From: Sphingomonas sp. BK580
GTDB lineage: Bacteria > Pseudomonadota > Alphaproteobacteria > Sphingomonadales > Sphingomonadaceae
Assembly (NCBI RefSeq): GCF_014194975.1
Contig: NZ_JACIAY010000004.1
Span: 186,001 to 250,000 of the forward strand
DNA length: 64,000 nucleotides
Direction: 5' to 3'
Shown here: positions 1 through 8,637 of the stretch, one piece after another
Layout: the number at the start of each line of letters is the position of its first letter
How positions within the stretch are numbered: the stretch's first letter is position 1
Notes under the pieces: model-generated
Seen by the model: the letters and a program-made list of their open reading frames with translations, nothing else
What the model was told of the DNA's origin: nothing
The model's database searches: none
Translations under genes and position numbers: made by a program

Positions 1-279
1 AGCGGAGCTCCAGATCGTCGTCGTCGAACCGGTGCCGAAATCGCCCTCGCCGTAGATGCCGCCGAGCGACACGTCGAGCGCGGCGTCGTCGCGACCGAGC
101 CGCTCCATCGCCTGCGGCACGGTGGCGGCGGAGACCGAGGTGTTCGCGCTCGACGGCGAGATCGCGCTGGTGCCGTCGTAGCGCACAGGGCGATCGGGCG
201 GCTCGAGCGCCTGGCTCGCCGCCGGCGTGGCAAGAGCGCAGATGGCGAGCGCGGCGAGTACCGTTCTGTCGTGGGTCAT
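1..279 (-). CDS. Secreted hypothetical protein, N-terminal part only (cut by window edge)
   Basis: The frame is open from an ATG at 279 down to base 1, giving the first 93 residues. The start has a good ribosome binding site (AGGGAGAG a few bases upstream). The N-terminus looks like a signal peptide: a short basic start, a hydrophobic run (VLAALAICALATP) and a likely cleavage after ASQA. The visible mature part is rich in Ser, Thr and Ala (SANTSVSAATVPQAMERLG). I do not recognise the family, and the missing C-terminus prevents assignment. It is probably exported to the periplasm or outer membrane. The 276 bases between it and the next gene show nothing I can assign. Confidence 0.6.
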   Translation of the reverse strand, partial: MTHDRTVLAALAICALATPAASQALEPPDRPVRYDGTSAISPSSANTSVSAATVPQAMERLGRDDAALDVSLGGIYGEGDFGTGSTTTIWSSA

Positions 280-555
280 CGGGCTCTCCCTGAGGGCGGC
301 GTCGCGGTGCTCGTCACCGAGTAGGCGCCGGCAGCACCGAATGGTTAATCAACGCCTTACGCCAATGGGCTCAAAGGGAAACAGGATTGATCGCCGGCCG
401 AGCGGCGGGTGGCTGGCGGGAAAAGACGAACACGGACGGGCTGGGAGCGGAGCGCGTCGCCGCTCCTCCGTCGCGGTCTAAGGTGCGTTCAGCGCCCGCA
501 TGCTCGGTTGCTATCGCCGTGACGTCCGTGTCGACGCCGACCTCCCGACGGGCGC

Positions 556-1359
556 TTATGGTTCATTATGAGACATATGCTTCGCCGGCCGCTGCGGCAG
601 CACGACGATGAGCAGGACGATCGCGGCGGCCAGCGCCATGCTCGCGATCGGACGACTCAGTCCGAGCCCGCCGTGCGCGGTCGGCTTGTCGACGTAGTCG
701 CCCACAGTCGCGCCGAGCGGTCGCGTGAGGATGAACGCGGTCCAGAACAGCAGCACGCGCGGTACCCGCGTTCGCCAGTACAGCAGCGCGGCGGCCGCGA
801 GCAGCGCCCCGAACACCAGTGCGGCACCGTCATAGCCCAGCCCCGAGCCCGCGACCCAGTCGCCCAGCGCGGTGCCGAGCGTCTGCGAGCAGGTGATCGT
901 CAACCAGTAGAAGCGCTCGCTCCGCCGGTCCGCGACAGCGCCGATGTCGACGCTCCCGGTGCTCCGTCGCCACAACAGCAGCGCGGCGGTTACCAGCGCG
1001 ACCAGCAGCAGCGCACCGCCGGCATAGCCGAGGCCGAGCGAGCGGGTCGCGAAATCCGCCAGCGTCGTCCCCGCCGTCGTCGAGGCAAGGATCGTCGCCC
1101 AGTAGAGCCAGGGGTCGAGCCGTCGCGCGCGCACCTGCAGCGCGACGAGCACGACGAGGAGCAGGCCGAAGATGGCGGTGCCGACGAGATAACCGTTCAA
1201 CCCCGACGCACCAGCATCCGGACTGGTCTCGCCCAGCCAGCTCATCGAGACCGTGTCTCCCCCGGTCTCGCCCAGGGTCGTCGCCAGGATCTTGATGGTC
1301 CAATAGCCCAGCGTGACCGCGGGGACCTTGGCAACGGCACGGCGGGGATCGTCGGTCAT
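556..1359 (-). CDS. COG4705-type multi-pass inner-membrane protein
   Basis: The protein has 267 residues and about eight hydrophobic helices. Its N-terminus carries the motif KVPAVTLGYWTIKILATTLGE, and the related pattern (TLGETGGD, TTAGTTLADF, TLGTALGDW, PLGATVGDY) recurs four times, so the fold is an internally repeated helix pair. This resembles the uncharacterised membrane-anchored COG4705 family, whose biochemical role is unknown. The start at 1359 follows a GAGGAG ribosome binding site with normal spacing. It is divergent from the GGDEF-EAL gene and shares a 183-base gap with it. The family assignment is fairly safe; no function can be given. Confidence 0.8.
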   Translation of the reverse strand: MTDDPRRAVAKVPAVTLGYWTIKILATTLGETGGDTVSMSWLGETSPDAGASGLNGYLVGTAIFGLLLVVLVALQVRARRLDPWLYWATILASTTAGTTLADFATRSLGLGYAGGALLLVALVTAALLLWRRSTGSVDIGAVADRRSERFYWLTITCSQTLGTALGDWVAGSGLGYDGAALVFGALLAAAALLYWRTRVPRVLLFWTAFILTRPLGATVGDYVDKPTAHGGLGLSRPIASMALAAAIVLLIVVLPQRPAKHMSHNEP

Positions 1360-1542
1360 GCGCGGCTCCTCGAGCGCGCGGCGCCCGCTCGTTCAGCGCC
1401 GCTCTACACCCGTCTGGCCGTGCGCACGATGCGGCGGCAGCGCGGTGCTCCTCGGCGCGGGAGCGCTGATCACCGCGCGATACCAACGCCGGTTAAGGTG
1501 CGTCTTTAGGGAGAGTAGATAGTTGCTGCGCATGAGGAAGTT

Positions 1543-3486
1543 ATGGCGCGTTTGATCCACCGGCTGCGGCAGCTGCGACACCCCGACGAGCGGATCACCG
1601 CGGCGGTGCGCGCCACGCTGGTCGGATCGCTCTATGCCTCGCCGCAGTCGCTCGTGATCGGCGCGCTGACGAGCAGCGTCATCGCCGCGGTGGTCGCCGC
1701 GGTCAGTCGCGACGAGTGGCTCGCCGGCTGCGCGGTGATGATCGGGACGGTCGGCGTGGTGCGGATCGTCGACGCGGTGCGACTTCACCGCCAGGCGGTC
1801 GCGGGGGCGACGGTGCGCCGGCAGGAGCGCGGCTACCGCCTCGGCGCTCTGAGCTACGCCGGGCTGCTCGGGCTGTTCGGGCTGCTCACGCTCACCCGCA
1901 CCGACGATGGCGTGCTCCAGCTGCTCGCGGTCACCACCGCGATCGGCTACGCCGCCGGCATCGCCGGACGCAACGCCGGCCGGCCGTCGATCGCGCTCAG
2001 CCAGCTGTGCGGCGCCTCGCTGCCGCTGGTCGTGGGCCTGCTGATCGCGCTCGATCCGCTCAAGGCGGTCCTGGCGGCGGTCATCCTGCTGTTCGTCGTG
2101 GCGATGATGGAGATCACGCTGCAGACCTACGAGACGATCCTGCGCGCCGTCGTCGTCTCTCACGAGAAAGCGGCGCTGGCCGAGCACAATGCCAGCATGG
2201 CGCGGCGCGACGACCTGACCGGGCTGGCCAATCGCACCGCGTTCCGCGAGCAGTTCGAAGCGCGGCTTGCCGCGGCGAAGGCGAACGGGGGCGCGCTGGC
2301 CTTGCTGTGGCTGGACCTCGACCGCTTCAAGGAGGTCAACGACACGTTCGGGCATCTCGCCGGCAACGCGCTGCTGGTCGCGGTGGCGGAGCGGCTGCGG
2401 CGCACCTTCGCCGACTGCGGTACGGTGGCGCGGCTGGGCGGCGACGAGTTCGCGATCGTCTGCGCGCTCGACAGCCCCGACGAGGCGGTCGCGATCGGGC
2501 GGCGGCTGCTGGAGGTGGTCGGGGAGCCGGCGCAGTGCGACGGGCACCGGCTGCGCTCCAGCGTCTCGGTCGGGGTCGCGGTGGCGCCGCGTGACGGGGG
2601 CGACGCCGACACGCTCCTCAAGAACGCCGACCTGGCCCTGTATCGCGCGAAGGAGAGCGGGCGCGGGCAGATGTCGCTGTACGAGCCGGCGATGGACGAG
2701 AAGATCGAGCGCCGGCGCCAGCTCGCCGCCGAGCTGCACGGCGCGCTGGAACGCGGCGAGTTCCATCTCGTCTACCAGCCGATCTACGACCTCGCGGGCG
2801 AGCGGATCAGCTCGTGCGAGGCGCTGTTGCGCTGGACCAATCGCCGCCACGGCGCGGTGTCGCCGGCCGAGTTCATCCCGATCGCGGAGGACAACGGCCA
2901 GATCGTCGCGATCGGCAATTGGGTGCTCCACCAGGCCTGCCGCACCGCGAGCGAGTGGCCGGCGCACGTCTCGATCGCAGCGAACCTGTCGCCGGTGCAG
3001 CTGCGCGCGAGCAACCTGCCAGCGGTGGTGATCAGCGCGCTCGACTCGACGGGGCTGGCGCCGCAGCGGCTCCACCTCGAGGTGACCGAGTCGGTACTGC
3101 TCGAGGATGTCGACTCCTCGCTCGCCGCGCTCAAGGCGCTCAACCGGCTGGCGGTGAACACCACGCTCGACGATTTCGGCACGGGCTATTCGGCGCTGAG
3201 TTATCTCACCCGCTTCCCGTTCCAGACGCTCAAGATCGACCGGTCCTTCATCACCGACCTGGACCACAGCCCGGCGTCGATCGCGATCGTGCAGACCGTG
3301 GTCGACCTCGCTGCGAAGCTGGGCATGCGCACCGTCGCGGAGGGTGTGGAGACGGCGGCGCAGCTCGATCAGCTGCGCCGCACGCGCTGTGACGCGGTAC
3401 AGGGCTATCTGCTCGCGCGGCCGATGCCGGCGGACATGGTCGCCGCCATGTTCGCCGGCACGCGGCTGCGCGCGGGGACCGCCTAG
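1543..3486 (+). CDS. Membrane-anchored GGDEF-EAL c-di-GMP turnover protein
   Basis: The 647 residues split into an N-terminal membrane region of five or six helices (about 25-200), a GGDEF domain (about 205-370) and an EAL domain (about 385-640). The cyclase signature GGDEF is intact at 299-303. I see no RxxD inhibitory site just upstream of it. The EAL domain keeps the residues expected for catalysis: E426 in EALLRW, the N in NLSPVQL, EVTES, DDFGTGYSAL, KIDRSF and VAEGVET. Both cyclase and phosphodiesterase activities are therefore possible, and the net direction cannot be read from sequence. The start follows an AGGAAG site. It converges on the RpfF-like gene, and the two stop codons overlap in a CTAG palindrome at 3483-3486. 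Confidence 0.93.
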   Translation: MARLIHRLRQLRHPDERITAAVRATLVGSLYASPQSLVIGALTSSVIAAVVAAVSRDEWLAGCAVMIGTVGVVRIVDAVRLHRQAVAGATVRRQERGYRLGALSYAGLLGLFGLLTLTRTDDGVLQLLAVTTAIGYAAGIAGRNAGRPSIALSQLCGASLPLVVGLLIALDPLKAVLAAVILLFVVAMMEITLQTYETILRAVVVSHEKAALAEHNASMARRDDLTGLANRTAFREQFEARLAAAKANGGALALLWLDLDRFKEVNDTFGHLAGNALLVAVAERLRRTFADCGTVARLGGDEFAIVCALDSPDEAVAIGRRLLEVVGEPAQCDGHRLRSSVSVGVAVAPRDGGDADTLLKNADLALYRAKESGRGQMSLYEPAMDEKIERRRQLAAELHGALERGEFHLVYQPIYDLAGERISSCEALLRWTNRRHGAVSPAEFIPIAEDNGQIVAIGNWVLHQACRTASEWPAHVSIAANLSPVQLRASNLPAVVISALDSTGLAPQRLHLEVTESVLLEDVDSSLAALKALNRLAVNTTLDDFGTGYSALSYLTRFPFQTLKIDRSFITDLDHSPASIAIVQTVVDLAAKLGMRTVAEGVETAAQLDQLRRTRCDAVQGYLLARPMPADMVAAMFAGTRLRAGTA

Positions 3487-4397
3487 GCAGCGGCGCGCTC
3501 GAGTAGGCGCGTCTGCGCGCCGGTCAGCCGCCGCATCAGCTTGAGGTCCGTCTCGGTCAGCCGCAGCGCGGCGTCGGCCCATAGATCGACCACGGCCTCC
3601 AGCTCGGCGAGCGGCAGCGGGTTCACCGCGCGCGACGCCTCGTAGATCGCGCAGTGCGCGCTGTGCCGGCGGCGGTTCTGGCGGATATAGTCCGCCACCA
3701 TGCCGCGCCCCGCGCCCGGCTCGGCGAGCGCGTGGACGAGCCCCATCTCGTACAGCTCTTCGGCGCCGTAGGTCCGCCCGCTCAGGATCATCTGCTCGGC
3801 GCGCGCGGCGCCGAGCCGGCGCGACAGGAAGCAGTGCGCGCCCATGCCCGGGAACAGGCCGAACAGCGTCTCGGGCAGGCCGAAGTTCGCGCCGCGCTCG
3901 GCGATGACGACGTTGAACGACAGCAATGCCTCGAAGCCGCCGCCCAGGGCGTCGCCCTCGACCAGCCCGATCGTCACGATCGGCCGGTCGAGCCCGGTCA
4001 TGTTGCGGTGGAGGATCTGCACGCAGGCGCGGCCGTAGCGCACCAGCGACTCGCGGTCGCCCGCCCGGATATGCTGTGCGAACAGATCGAGGTCGCCGCC
4101 GAGCGAGAAGACGCGGGGGAAGCGCGAGCCGAGCACGAGGTAGCGGATCGGCATCGCGCCGCTGGCGCAGGCGAGCTCGATGTCCTCCTGCCAGGAGACG
4201 AAGTCGCGCAGCAGGTCGGGGTTGAAGCTCGGCCGCGTGCGCGGGCGCATATAGGTCCACAGCGTCTCCAGCGCCGGGTCGAAGCTCACGTCGAGCTGGT
4301 CGAGCTGGAACAGCGGCCGCGCGCCCGGGGCGGGCGAGTCGGCCTGCTGGAGGCGGTGGTGCGGCCCGGGGACGACCGGAGGATATTCGACAGTCAT
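3483..4397 (-). CDS. rpfF: RpfF-type DSF synthase (crotonase superfamily)
   Basis: The protein has 304 residues, against about 289 for Xanthomonas RpfF. It matches that family rather than ordinary enoyl-CoA hydratases. Matching blocks are SLGGDLDLFAQHIRAGDR, the GDALGGGFEALLS block, and GLPETLFGLFPGMGAHCF. The two catalytic glutamates of RpfF (Glu141 and Glu161 in Xanthomonas) correspond to Glu156 and Glu176 here, with the same 20-residue spacing. RpfF proteins make cis-2-unsaturated fatty acid signals (diffusible signal factors) from acyl-ACP by dehydration and thioesterase action. The start is preceded by AGAGGAAA. No RpfC or RpfG homologue is visible nearby, but the adjacent convergent gene is a GGDEF-EAL protein. 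The exact acyl product is unknown. Confidence 0.85.
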   Translation of the reverse strand: MTVEYPPVVPGPHHRLQQADSPAPGARPLFQLDQLDVSFDPALETLWTYMRPRTRPSFNPDLLRDFVSWQEDIELACASGAMPIRYLVLGSRFPRVFSLGGDLDLFAQHIRAGDRESLVRYGRACVQILHRNMTGLDRPIVTIGLVEGDALGGGFEALLSFNVVIAERGANFGLPETLFGLFPGMGAHCFLSRRLGAARAEQMILSGRTYGAEELYEMGLVHALAEPGAGRGMVADYIRQNRRRHSAHCAIYEASRAVNPLPLAELEAVVDLWADAALRLTETDLKLMRRLTGAQTRLLERAAA

Positions 4398-4472
4398 GGT
4401 GTTTTCCTCTTCTCGTACAGCGCTCTGCTGCGTGAGAAGAATATCCCGGAGCGCTCGCGGATGCTGGCGCTG

Positions 4473-4751
4473 TTATGTGTCCCCCGATGGTCCGTCAGTC
4501 GTTTCCTGCAGCGCGACCACTTCGAAGTCGAACGATCGCCATCCGCGTTGCTTCGCCGCCTCCTCCGCCGGTACCCGTTTGGCGAGCGCCGCGCGTCGCG
4601 AAGATTCATGTCCCCAGAACACCTCGGTGCGCCCGTTCTGAAGCTGCGCGACGATACGCCAGTAGTGCGTCAGCGGCGCCGCGGTCGGCCCGATCGTCTT
4701 GACGTAGCCGTCGGAGAGCGTCGCGATCAGGTAACGTTTTCTCTTCGCCAT
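4473..4751 (-). CDS. Hypothetical protein, 92 residues
   Basis: A short basic protein beginning MAKRKRYLIATLSDGYVKTI and ending in an acidic, Thr-rich tail. It contains several aromatic residues (HYWRIV, EVFWGHES, RGWRSFDF) that suggest a small folded beta-rich domain. There is no signal peptide, membrane helix or known motif. The frame continues open upstream to 5171, but the upstream part is low-complexity and lies over the repeat at 4806-4825, so I start at the ATG at 4751. The ribosome binding site is weak. It lies 75 bases upstream of the rpfF start on the same strand and could share its transcript. No function is offered. Confidence 0.5.
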   Translation of the reverse strand: MAKRKRYLIATLSDGYVKTIGPTAAPLTHYWRIVAQLQNGRTEVFWGHESSRRAALAKRVPAEEAAKQRGWRSFDFEVVALQETTDGPSGDT

Positions 4752-4805
4752 GACGGCATGCTGCCTTTCACCCCGGATCAGGCCGATAACGTTCGTGCCC
4801 CCGTC

Positions 4806-4841
4806 GCTCCTGCCCAGGCAGGAGCCCAGAGTCACCGAAGT
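4806..4841. repeat. Intergenic palindromic repeat (family A, copy 1)
   Basis: A perfect inverted repeat with arms GCTCCTGCC and GGCAGGAGC around a CA spacer (4806-4825), followed by CCCAGA and a second small hairpin with arms GTCAC and GTGAC. The 9-2-9 layout with a CA centre and the following CCCAGAG recur at 10567-10592. It sits between the hypothetical gene at 4473-4751 and the exporter at 5002-5322. Confidence 0.7.
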
Positions 4842-5001
4842 GACCCATCGTGGCGCCTCCGGCGCGCGCAGGGGTGCGGCCTCGTAGGGAAGGCGCCGCT
4901 GGACAGCGCCGACGCGGGCGCCTATCGGGCGCGCCGTCACGGCCTCTTCCGGGTTTCCGGCCGCGGACACCTCCACCGAGCCCGCGAGAAGGAACCTCCT
5001 C

Positions 5002-5322
5002 ATGGCGTGGCTCATCCTCGGCGTTGCCGTCGTCACCGAGATCATCTGGGCGCTCAGCCTGAAGTGGGCGGCGATGCGCCCCGGCGTGCTTGTCTCAACG
5101 ATCCCGATCGCGCTCAGCTTCGTCAACATGGGGCTGCTCGCGCTGGCGATGCGCGGCCTGCCGGCGGGCACCGCCTATGCGGTATGGACCGGGCTCGGCG
5201 CTGTGGGCGTGACGCTCCTCGGCGTCGTGCTGTTCGGCGAGACGCTCAACCTGGCGCAGATCGGCTTCATCACGCTGATCATCGTCGGGGTCGTCGGCAC
5301 CAAGTTCTTCGCCTCGGCCTGA
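5002..5322 (+). CDS. gdx: SMR-family exporter, Gdx/SugE type
   Basis: This 106-residue protein has four transmembrane helices, the normal SMR size. The key membrane glutamate is present in helix 1 (VVTEIIWALSLKWA), and the central signature GTAYAVWTGLGAVGVTLLG matches the SugE/Gdx branch. Gdx proteins are proton-coupled guanidinium exporters; relatives of the EmrE branch export quaternary amines. The match to the Gdx-type helix 3 favours guanidinium, but substrate cannot be proved from sequence. The ATG follows AGGA with normal spacing. I checked the 250-base leader for a guanidine riboswitch and did not find convincing conserved elements. The following gene is 127 bases away and is probably a separate unit. 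Confidence 0.88.
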   Translation: MAWLILGVAVVTEIIWALSLKWAAMRPGVLVSTIPIALSFVNMGLLALAMRGLPAGTAYAVWTGLGAVGVTLLGVVLFGETLNLAQIGFITLIIVGVVGTKFFASA

Positions 5323-5449
5323 GCAGAGCCAGCCGCGCCGGCGCCAGGTCGGGCCGATGTCGGGAGCTGGGGCCGCGCCCTGGTCCCGTTCCGCCGGGCA
5401 CGAGCGCGCGACGAGCGCTTTCCTCAGGCGCTCCTAATCCATATTAGGA

Positions 5450-6953
5450 ATGTGCGGCGTCGAGTCGATCGCCGCGGGGGAAAACCGAGACTTGCCCGAC
5501 TTCAAGGAAGAAGCGCGAATCATCCGCGAGCTGGTGCGTGCGGGGAACGGGCCGGACCCCTTCTCCTCGGCCGTTCGCGCCACGCGCATGCCGATGCTGA
5601 TCACCAACCCGCGCCAGCCGGACAATCCGATCGTCTTCGCCAATGCCTCCTTCGCGCGGCTGACCGGCTACGCCCGCGCCGAGATCATCGGCAAGAACTG
5701 CCGCTTTCTTCAGGGCCCCGCGACCGACCGCGGCGAAGTGGCGCGGCTGCGCGCCGCGATCGACCTGCGTCAGCCGATCGAACTCGAGCTGCTCAATTAC
5801 CGCAAGGATGGCACCACCTTCTGGAACCGGCTGCTGGTGTCGCCGGTGTTCAGCGACGACGGCGTGCTGACCTTCTTCTTCGCCTCGCAGTTCGATGTCA
5901 CCCCCGAGCGCGAGCGCGTTGCCCGGCTCGAGCGCGACCGCGCCGAGTTGGAGGCGGAGGTCGCGCGGCGCACCGCCGAGCTACAGGCGAGCGAGCAGCG
6001 GCTGCGGCTCGCGTTGGAGGCGGGGCGGCTCGGCACCTGGAGCCTGAACCTCGAGACGCGCCACCTGATCGCGTCCGACAGCTGCAAGGCGATCTGCGGC
6101 CGCCGCCCCGGCGACTCGCTCAGCTTGGAGGAGTTGCAGGCGACCATCCACCCCGACGACCGCGCGATGCAGGCCGCCGCGATCGAGCGCGCGATCAGCG
6201 AGGGCACGATGCTCGATGCGGAATATCGCCTCGCCTTGCCGTCGGGCGAGGAGCGCTGGGTGCAGGTTCGGGGCCAGGCCAACCATCGTGCCGACGGCAC
6301 GCCGATCACGCTGGTCGGCACCACGCAGGACATCACCGAGCGCCGGCGCGACCAGGGCCATCGCGCACTTCTGGCACGTGAGCTCAGCCACCGCGTCAAG
6401 AACACGCTCACCTCGCTCCAGGCCGTGGTGGCGCAGACGATCCGCCGCGCCAGCTCGCTCGAGGACGCGGGCGAGTCGATCGCGGCGCGGATCCAAGCGA
6501 TGGCGGCGGCGAACGAGCTGCTCGTCAGCGAGGACTTCGCCAGCGCCTCGGTGCGCGACCTGCTCGAGCGCACGTTGGCGCCCTTCGGCATCGACGACGG
6601 CCAGCGTTTCGTGCTGAACGGCCCGGCGATGAGCCTGCCGCCGCACCTCGTCGTCGCCTTCGCGTTGGCGCTGCACGAGCTGGCGACGAACGCGACCAAA
6701 TACGGCGCACTCTCCAACGCCGGGGGCGTGGTGGAGGTGACGTGGGAGCTGATCGATCGGGCCACCCCAGCGCTGCTGCGGCTGAACTGGACCGAGCGCG
6801 CCGCGCCCGCCCGTGGTCGCGCCCGAGCGCAGCGGCTTCGGCACGCAGCTGATCCGGCGCGTGCTCGCCAGCGAGGCGGGGGGCCGCGCCGAGATCGACT
6901 ATCGACCCGAGGGCGTGGTGTTCACCGCGGTGCTGCCGCTGTCGCTGGACTAG
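5450..6953 (+). CDS. LOV-PAS-HWE blue-light histidine kinase with an apparent frameshift
   Basis: Residues about 40-155 form a LOV photosensor: GKNCRFLQGP with the flavin-adduct Cys84, NYRKDGTTFWN, and the conserved Gln in FFFASQFDV. A coiled linker and a second PAS domain (about 185-300) follow. The kinase core has the phospho-acceptor His314 in RELSHRVKN and the HWE features: H409 in ALHELATNATKYG and W447-x-E449. Just after this, within bases 6797-6813, the frame shifts by one base. The missing end (SGFGTQLIRRVL through AVLPLSLD) is intact in the +1 frame and stops at 6953. Read as is, the frame runs on to 7060 with an unrelated tail and no G2 box. This is either a sequencing error in a GC run or a recently inactivated kinase. 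A TTG at codon 15, behind GGGGGA, is an alternative start. Confidence 0.85.
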
Positions 6954-7085
6954 GTCCGCTCGGTGGTCCCACGCTGGTAAGCGCCTTCCCTTCGCGGTTC
7001 GTTGCGGAACTCCCGTCATCTCGGCCTCGAGCCGCGATCCGTCGTGCCGCTCACGCCTAAGTCATCGCTCTTGCTGAACCATCGC

Positions 7086-7162
7086 CCCCGGCTCAGGGCC
7101 GGGATGACGATCGTGGGGAGCGCGTTCACGACGATGAACCGACCCCCGAAGGCGGGGGTGAC
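7086..7162. repeat. Two intergenic hairpins in the 6954-7245 gap
   Basis: The gap between the LOV kinase and the NIPSNAP gene holds two hairpins: CCCGGC/GCCGGG near 7087-7103, and CCCCCG/CGGGGG near 7143-7158. Both are followed by a TGAC-type tail and preceded by GAACC. They look like members of the same class of intergenic palindromes as at 22754 and 27436. The two genes converge here, so the hairpins could also end transcription. I see no gene in this gap. Confidence 0.5.
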
Positions 7163-7245
7163 TGCAGGCCTCTAGCCTGACCGTCTCGTCGGGGCATCGA
7201 ACGCGGGCCGCCGGGCGAGCGGCGAGACTCCGCTTCTCCGCCGCG

Positions 7246-8058
7246 TCAGATCTGCGAGTAGGCGGTCGGGCTGAGGATCTGGTTGTCGGCGGCCGAGGTG
7301 ATCTCGGGATCGGTCAGGCCGGGCGTGGTGATCAGCTTGCGCCACGCCGGGTCCGAGCCGAACGTCGCCCAGTTGCGCTCGCGCGTCGCCAGGTCGGGGA
7401 AGGTGAGCAGGTAGGTCAGGCTCGGCAGGTGCGCGCCGGTCAGGTCCTGCGCGAAGAAGACCGGGGTCAGCCCGGTACGGCGGAAGATGTCGATCTCGCC
7501 GCCGGTGTCGAACATGCCGATCTTGGTGGTGCCCGCGCGCTCGTTGTGGCTGTAATAAGTGCGCAGCTCGAAGATGCGCCCCTTGTTGCCGGCGGCTGCG
7601 GCGGGCAGCTCGATCCGCGGGAAGTGCGGGAAGGCGCGCATCAGCTTGACGTCGAGCGCCACGAAGGGCGGCGCGTCCGGCGTGGTGCCGAGGAAGGGTG
7701 CCGCCGCGGCGGTGTAGCGCGCGTCGGCGGCGAGCCGGTCGGGCAGGGCGGCGAAGTCGGCGATCGTCGGGTGCGGCACCAGCACCTGGAGCCCCGGCGT
7801 GCCATAGCCGATCGCGACCGTGAACACGCCGATCGGCCCGCAGCCGGCGCGGCGGGCGGCGGGGATGAAGGCCTCGCGCAGATAGGTGTCGAGCCGCTCG
7901 CGCATGGGCCCGCGCACCAGGTGATAGGTGCGCAGCTCATAGACTTCTGGCGCGGTCGTCGCGACGGCGCGCTGCGCGCTCGCCGCGCCGCTCGCCAGCG
8001 TCATGCCGCCGATAGCAGCTCCCGCGAGCAGCGAGCGTCGTTGGATCGCCTGCGTCAT
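7246..8058 (-). CDS. Exported NIPSNAP-family protein (two domains)
   Basis: The 270-residue protein begins with a Tat-like signal (QRRSLLAGAAIGGMTLASGAASA) with the twin arginines and hydrophobic stretch, so it is probably exported folded. Two copies of a NIPSNAP-like ferredoxin-fold domain follow, each opening with an ELRTY motif (YELRTYHLVRG at about 40; FELRTYYSHNE at about 163). In this family the function is poorly known; bacterial members often sit in stand-alone genes. The start follows a strong GGAGAGGAAAGA site. The 291 bases upstream (8059-8349) contain only weak, GC-rich open frames and no gene I would support. Confidence 0.82.
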   Translation of the reverse strand: MTQAIQRRSLLAGAAIGGMTLASGAASAQRAVATTAPEVYELRTYHLVRGPMRERLDTYLREAFIPAARRAGCGPIGVFTVAIGYGTPGLQVLVPHPTIADFAALPDRLAADARYTAAAAPFLGTTPDAPPFVALDVKLMRAFPHFPRIELPAAAAGNKGRIFELRTYYSHNERAGTTKIGMFDTGGEIDIFRRTGLTPVFFAQDLTGAHLPSLTYLLTFPDLATRERNWATFGSDPAWRKLITTPGLTDPEITSAADNQILSPTAYSQI

Positions 8059-8349
8059 TCTTTCCTCTCCCCGGCCCGAATGCCCGTAGGAGCCGAAAAG
8101 ACTGGCTCCGTCAATCCGTTACGCCGAGCTAGCGATCGTGATCGGTCGTCCGCGCGGGCGCTGTGGGCACCGACGGCGAACGCCTTCGTCAAGACGGTCG
8201 ATCCCGACACGAGCGCGACACCCAGGACCGCAGCCGCCACGCGCCGGGGGCGGGATAATCGGGACCGCTGCGAGCGGGACGGTCGTGGCGATCTTCGCGG
8301 CGGGCAGGGGAGGTGAGGGCGAGGCGCCGGCCGGCACCTCGCCCCGCGA

Positions 8350-8637
8350 TCACTTGCCGCGCAGCGTGTTGATCAGCGCGATCCCGAGCACGCCGCCCAT
8401 CGCCGCGGCGGTGAACGGCCGCTCGTGGATGAACTGGCGCGCATAGTCGATCGCGGGGCGGATCGTGTCCTCCACCGCATTCTTGGCCTCGCCGTAGCTC
8501 TGCCGCGCCTGGCCGCCGAGCTGATCGGCCTTGCCCTCGGCGCGCAGGGTCTTGTCGCCGGCGGCGTTGCCCAGCCCTTCCTTGATCTTGCCGCCGAGGT
8601 CGGTCGCGGCGCCGGCGAACGTATCGGTGTTCATCAT
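8350..8637 (-). CDS. CsbD-family stress protein
   Basis: The 95 residues contain a CsbD-like repeat (GKIKEGLGNAAGDKTLRAEGKADQLGGQARQSYGEAKNAVED) followed by a single hydrophobic helix (FTAAAMGGVLGIALINTL). CsbD proteins are small, abundant general-stress proteins of unknown mechanism. The ATG overlaps the stop of the upstream channel gene by four bases (ATGA), and an AAGGAG site lies inside that gene, so translation is probably coupled. A second ATG follows at once. Together with the channel and the lipoprotein it forms a three-gene operon with a stress-response flavour. Confidence 0.9.
   Translation of the reverse strand: MMNTDTFAGAATDLGGKIKEGLGNAAGDKTLRAEGKADQLGGQARQSYGEAKNAVEDTIRPAIDYARQFIHERPFTAAAMGGVLGIALINTLRGK

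Noticed and set aside
1393..4260. A 955-residue open frame on the minus strand across the GGDEF-EAL gene
   Set aside because: Very Arg/Ala-rich low-complexity translation, antisense to a gene with clear motifs; typical of GC-rich DNA.
4752..5001. Guanidine riboswitch upstream of gdx
   Set aside because: The exporter type made it likely, but I could not find the conserved ykkC or mini-ykkC elements.
8055..8240. A 61-residue minus-strand frame whose stop overlaps the NIPSNAP start
   Set aside because: GTG start without a ribosome binding site and no family likeness; the overlap is probably chance.
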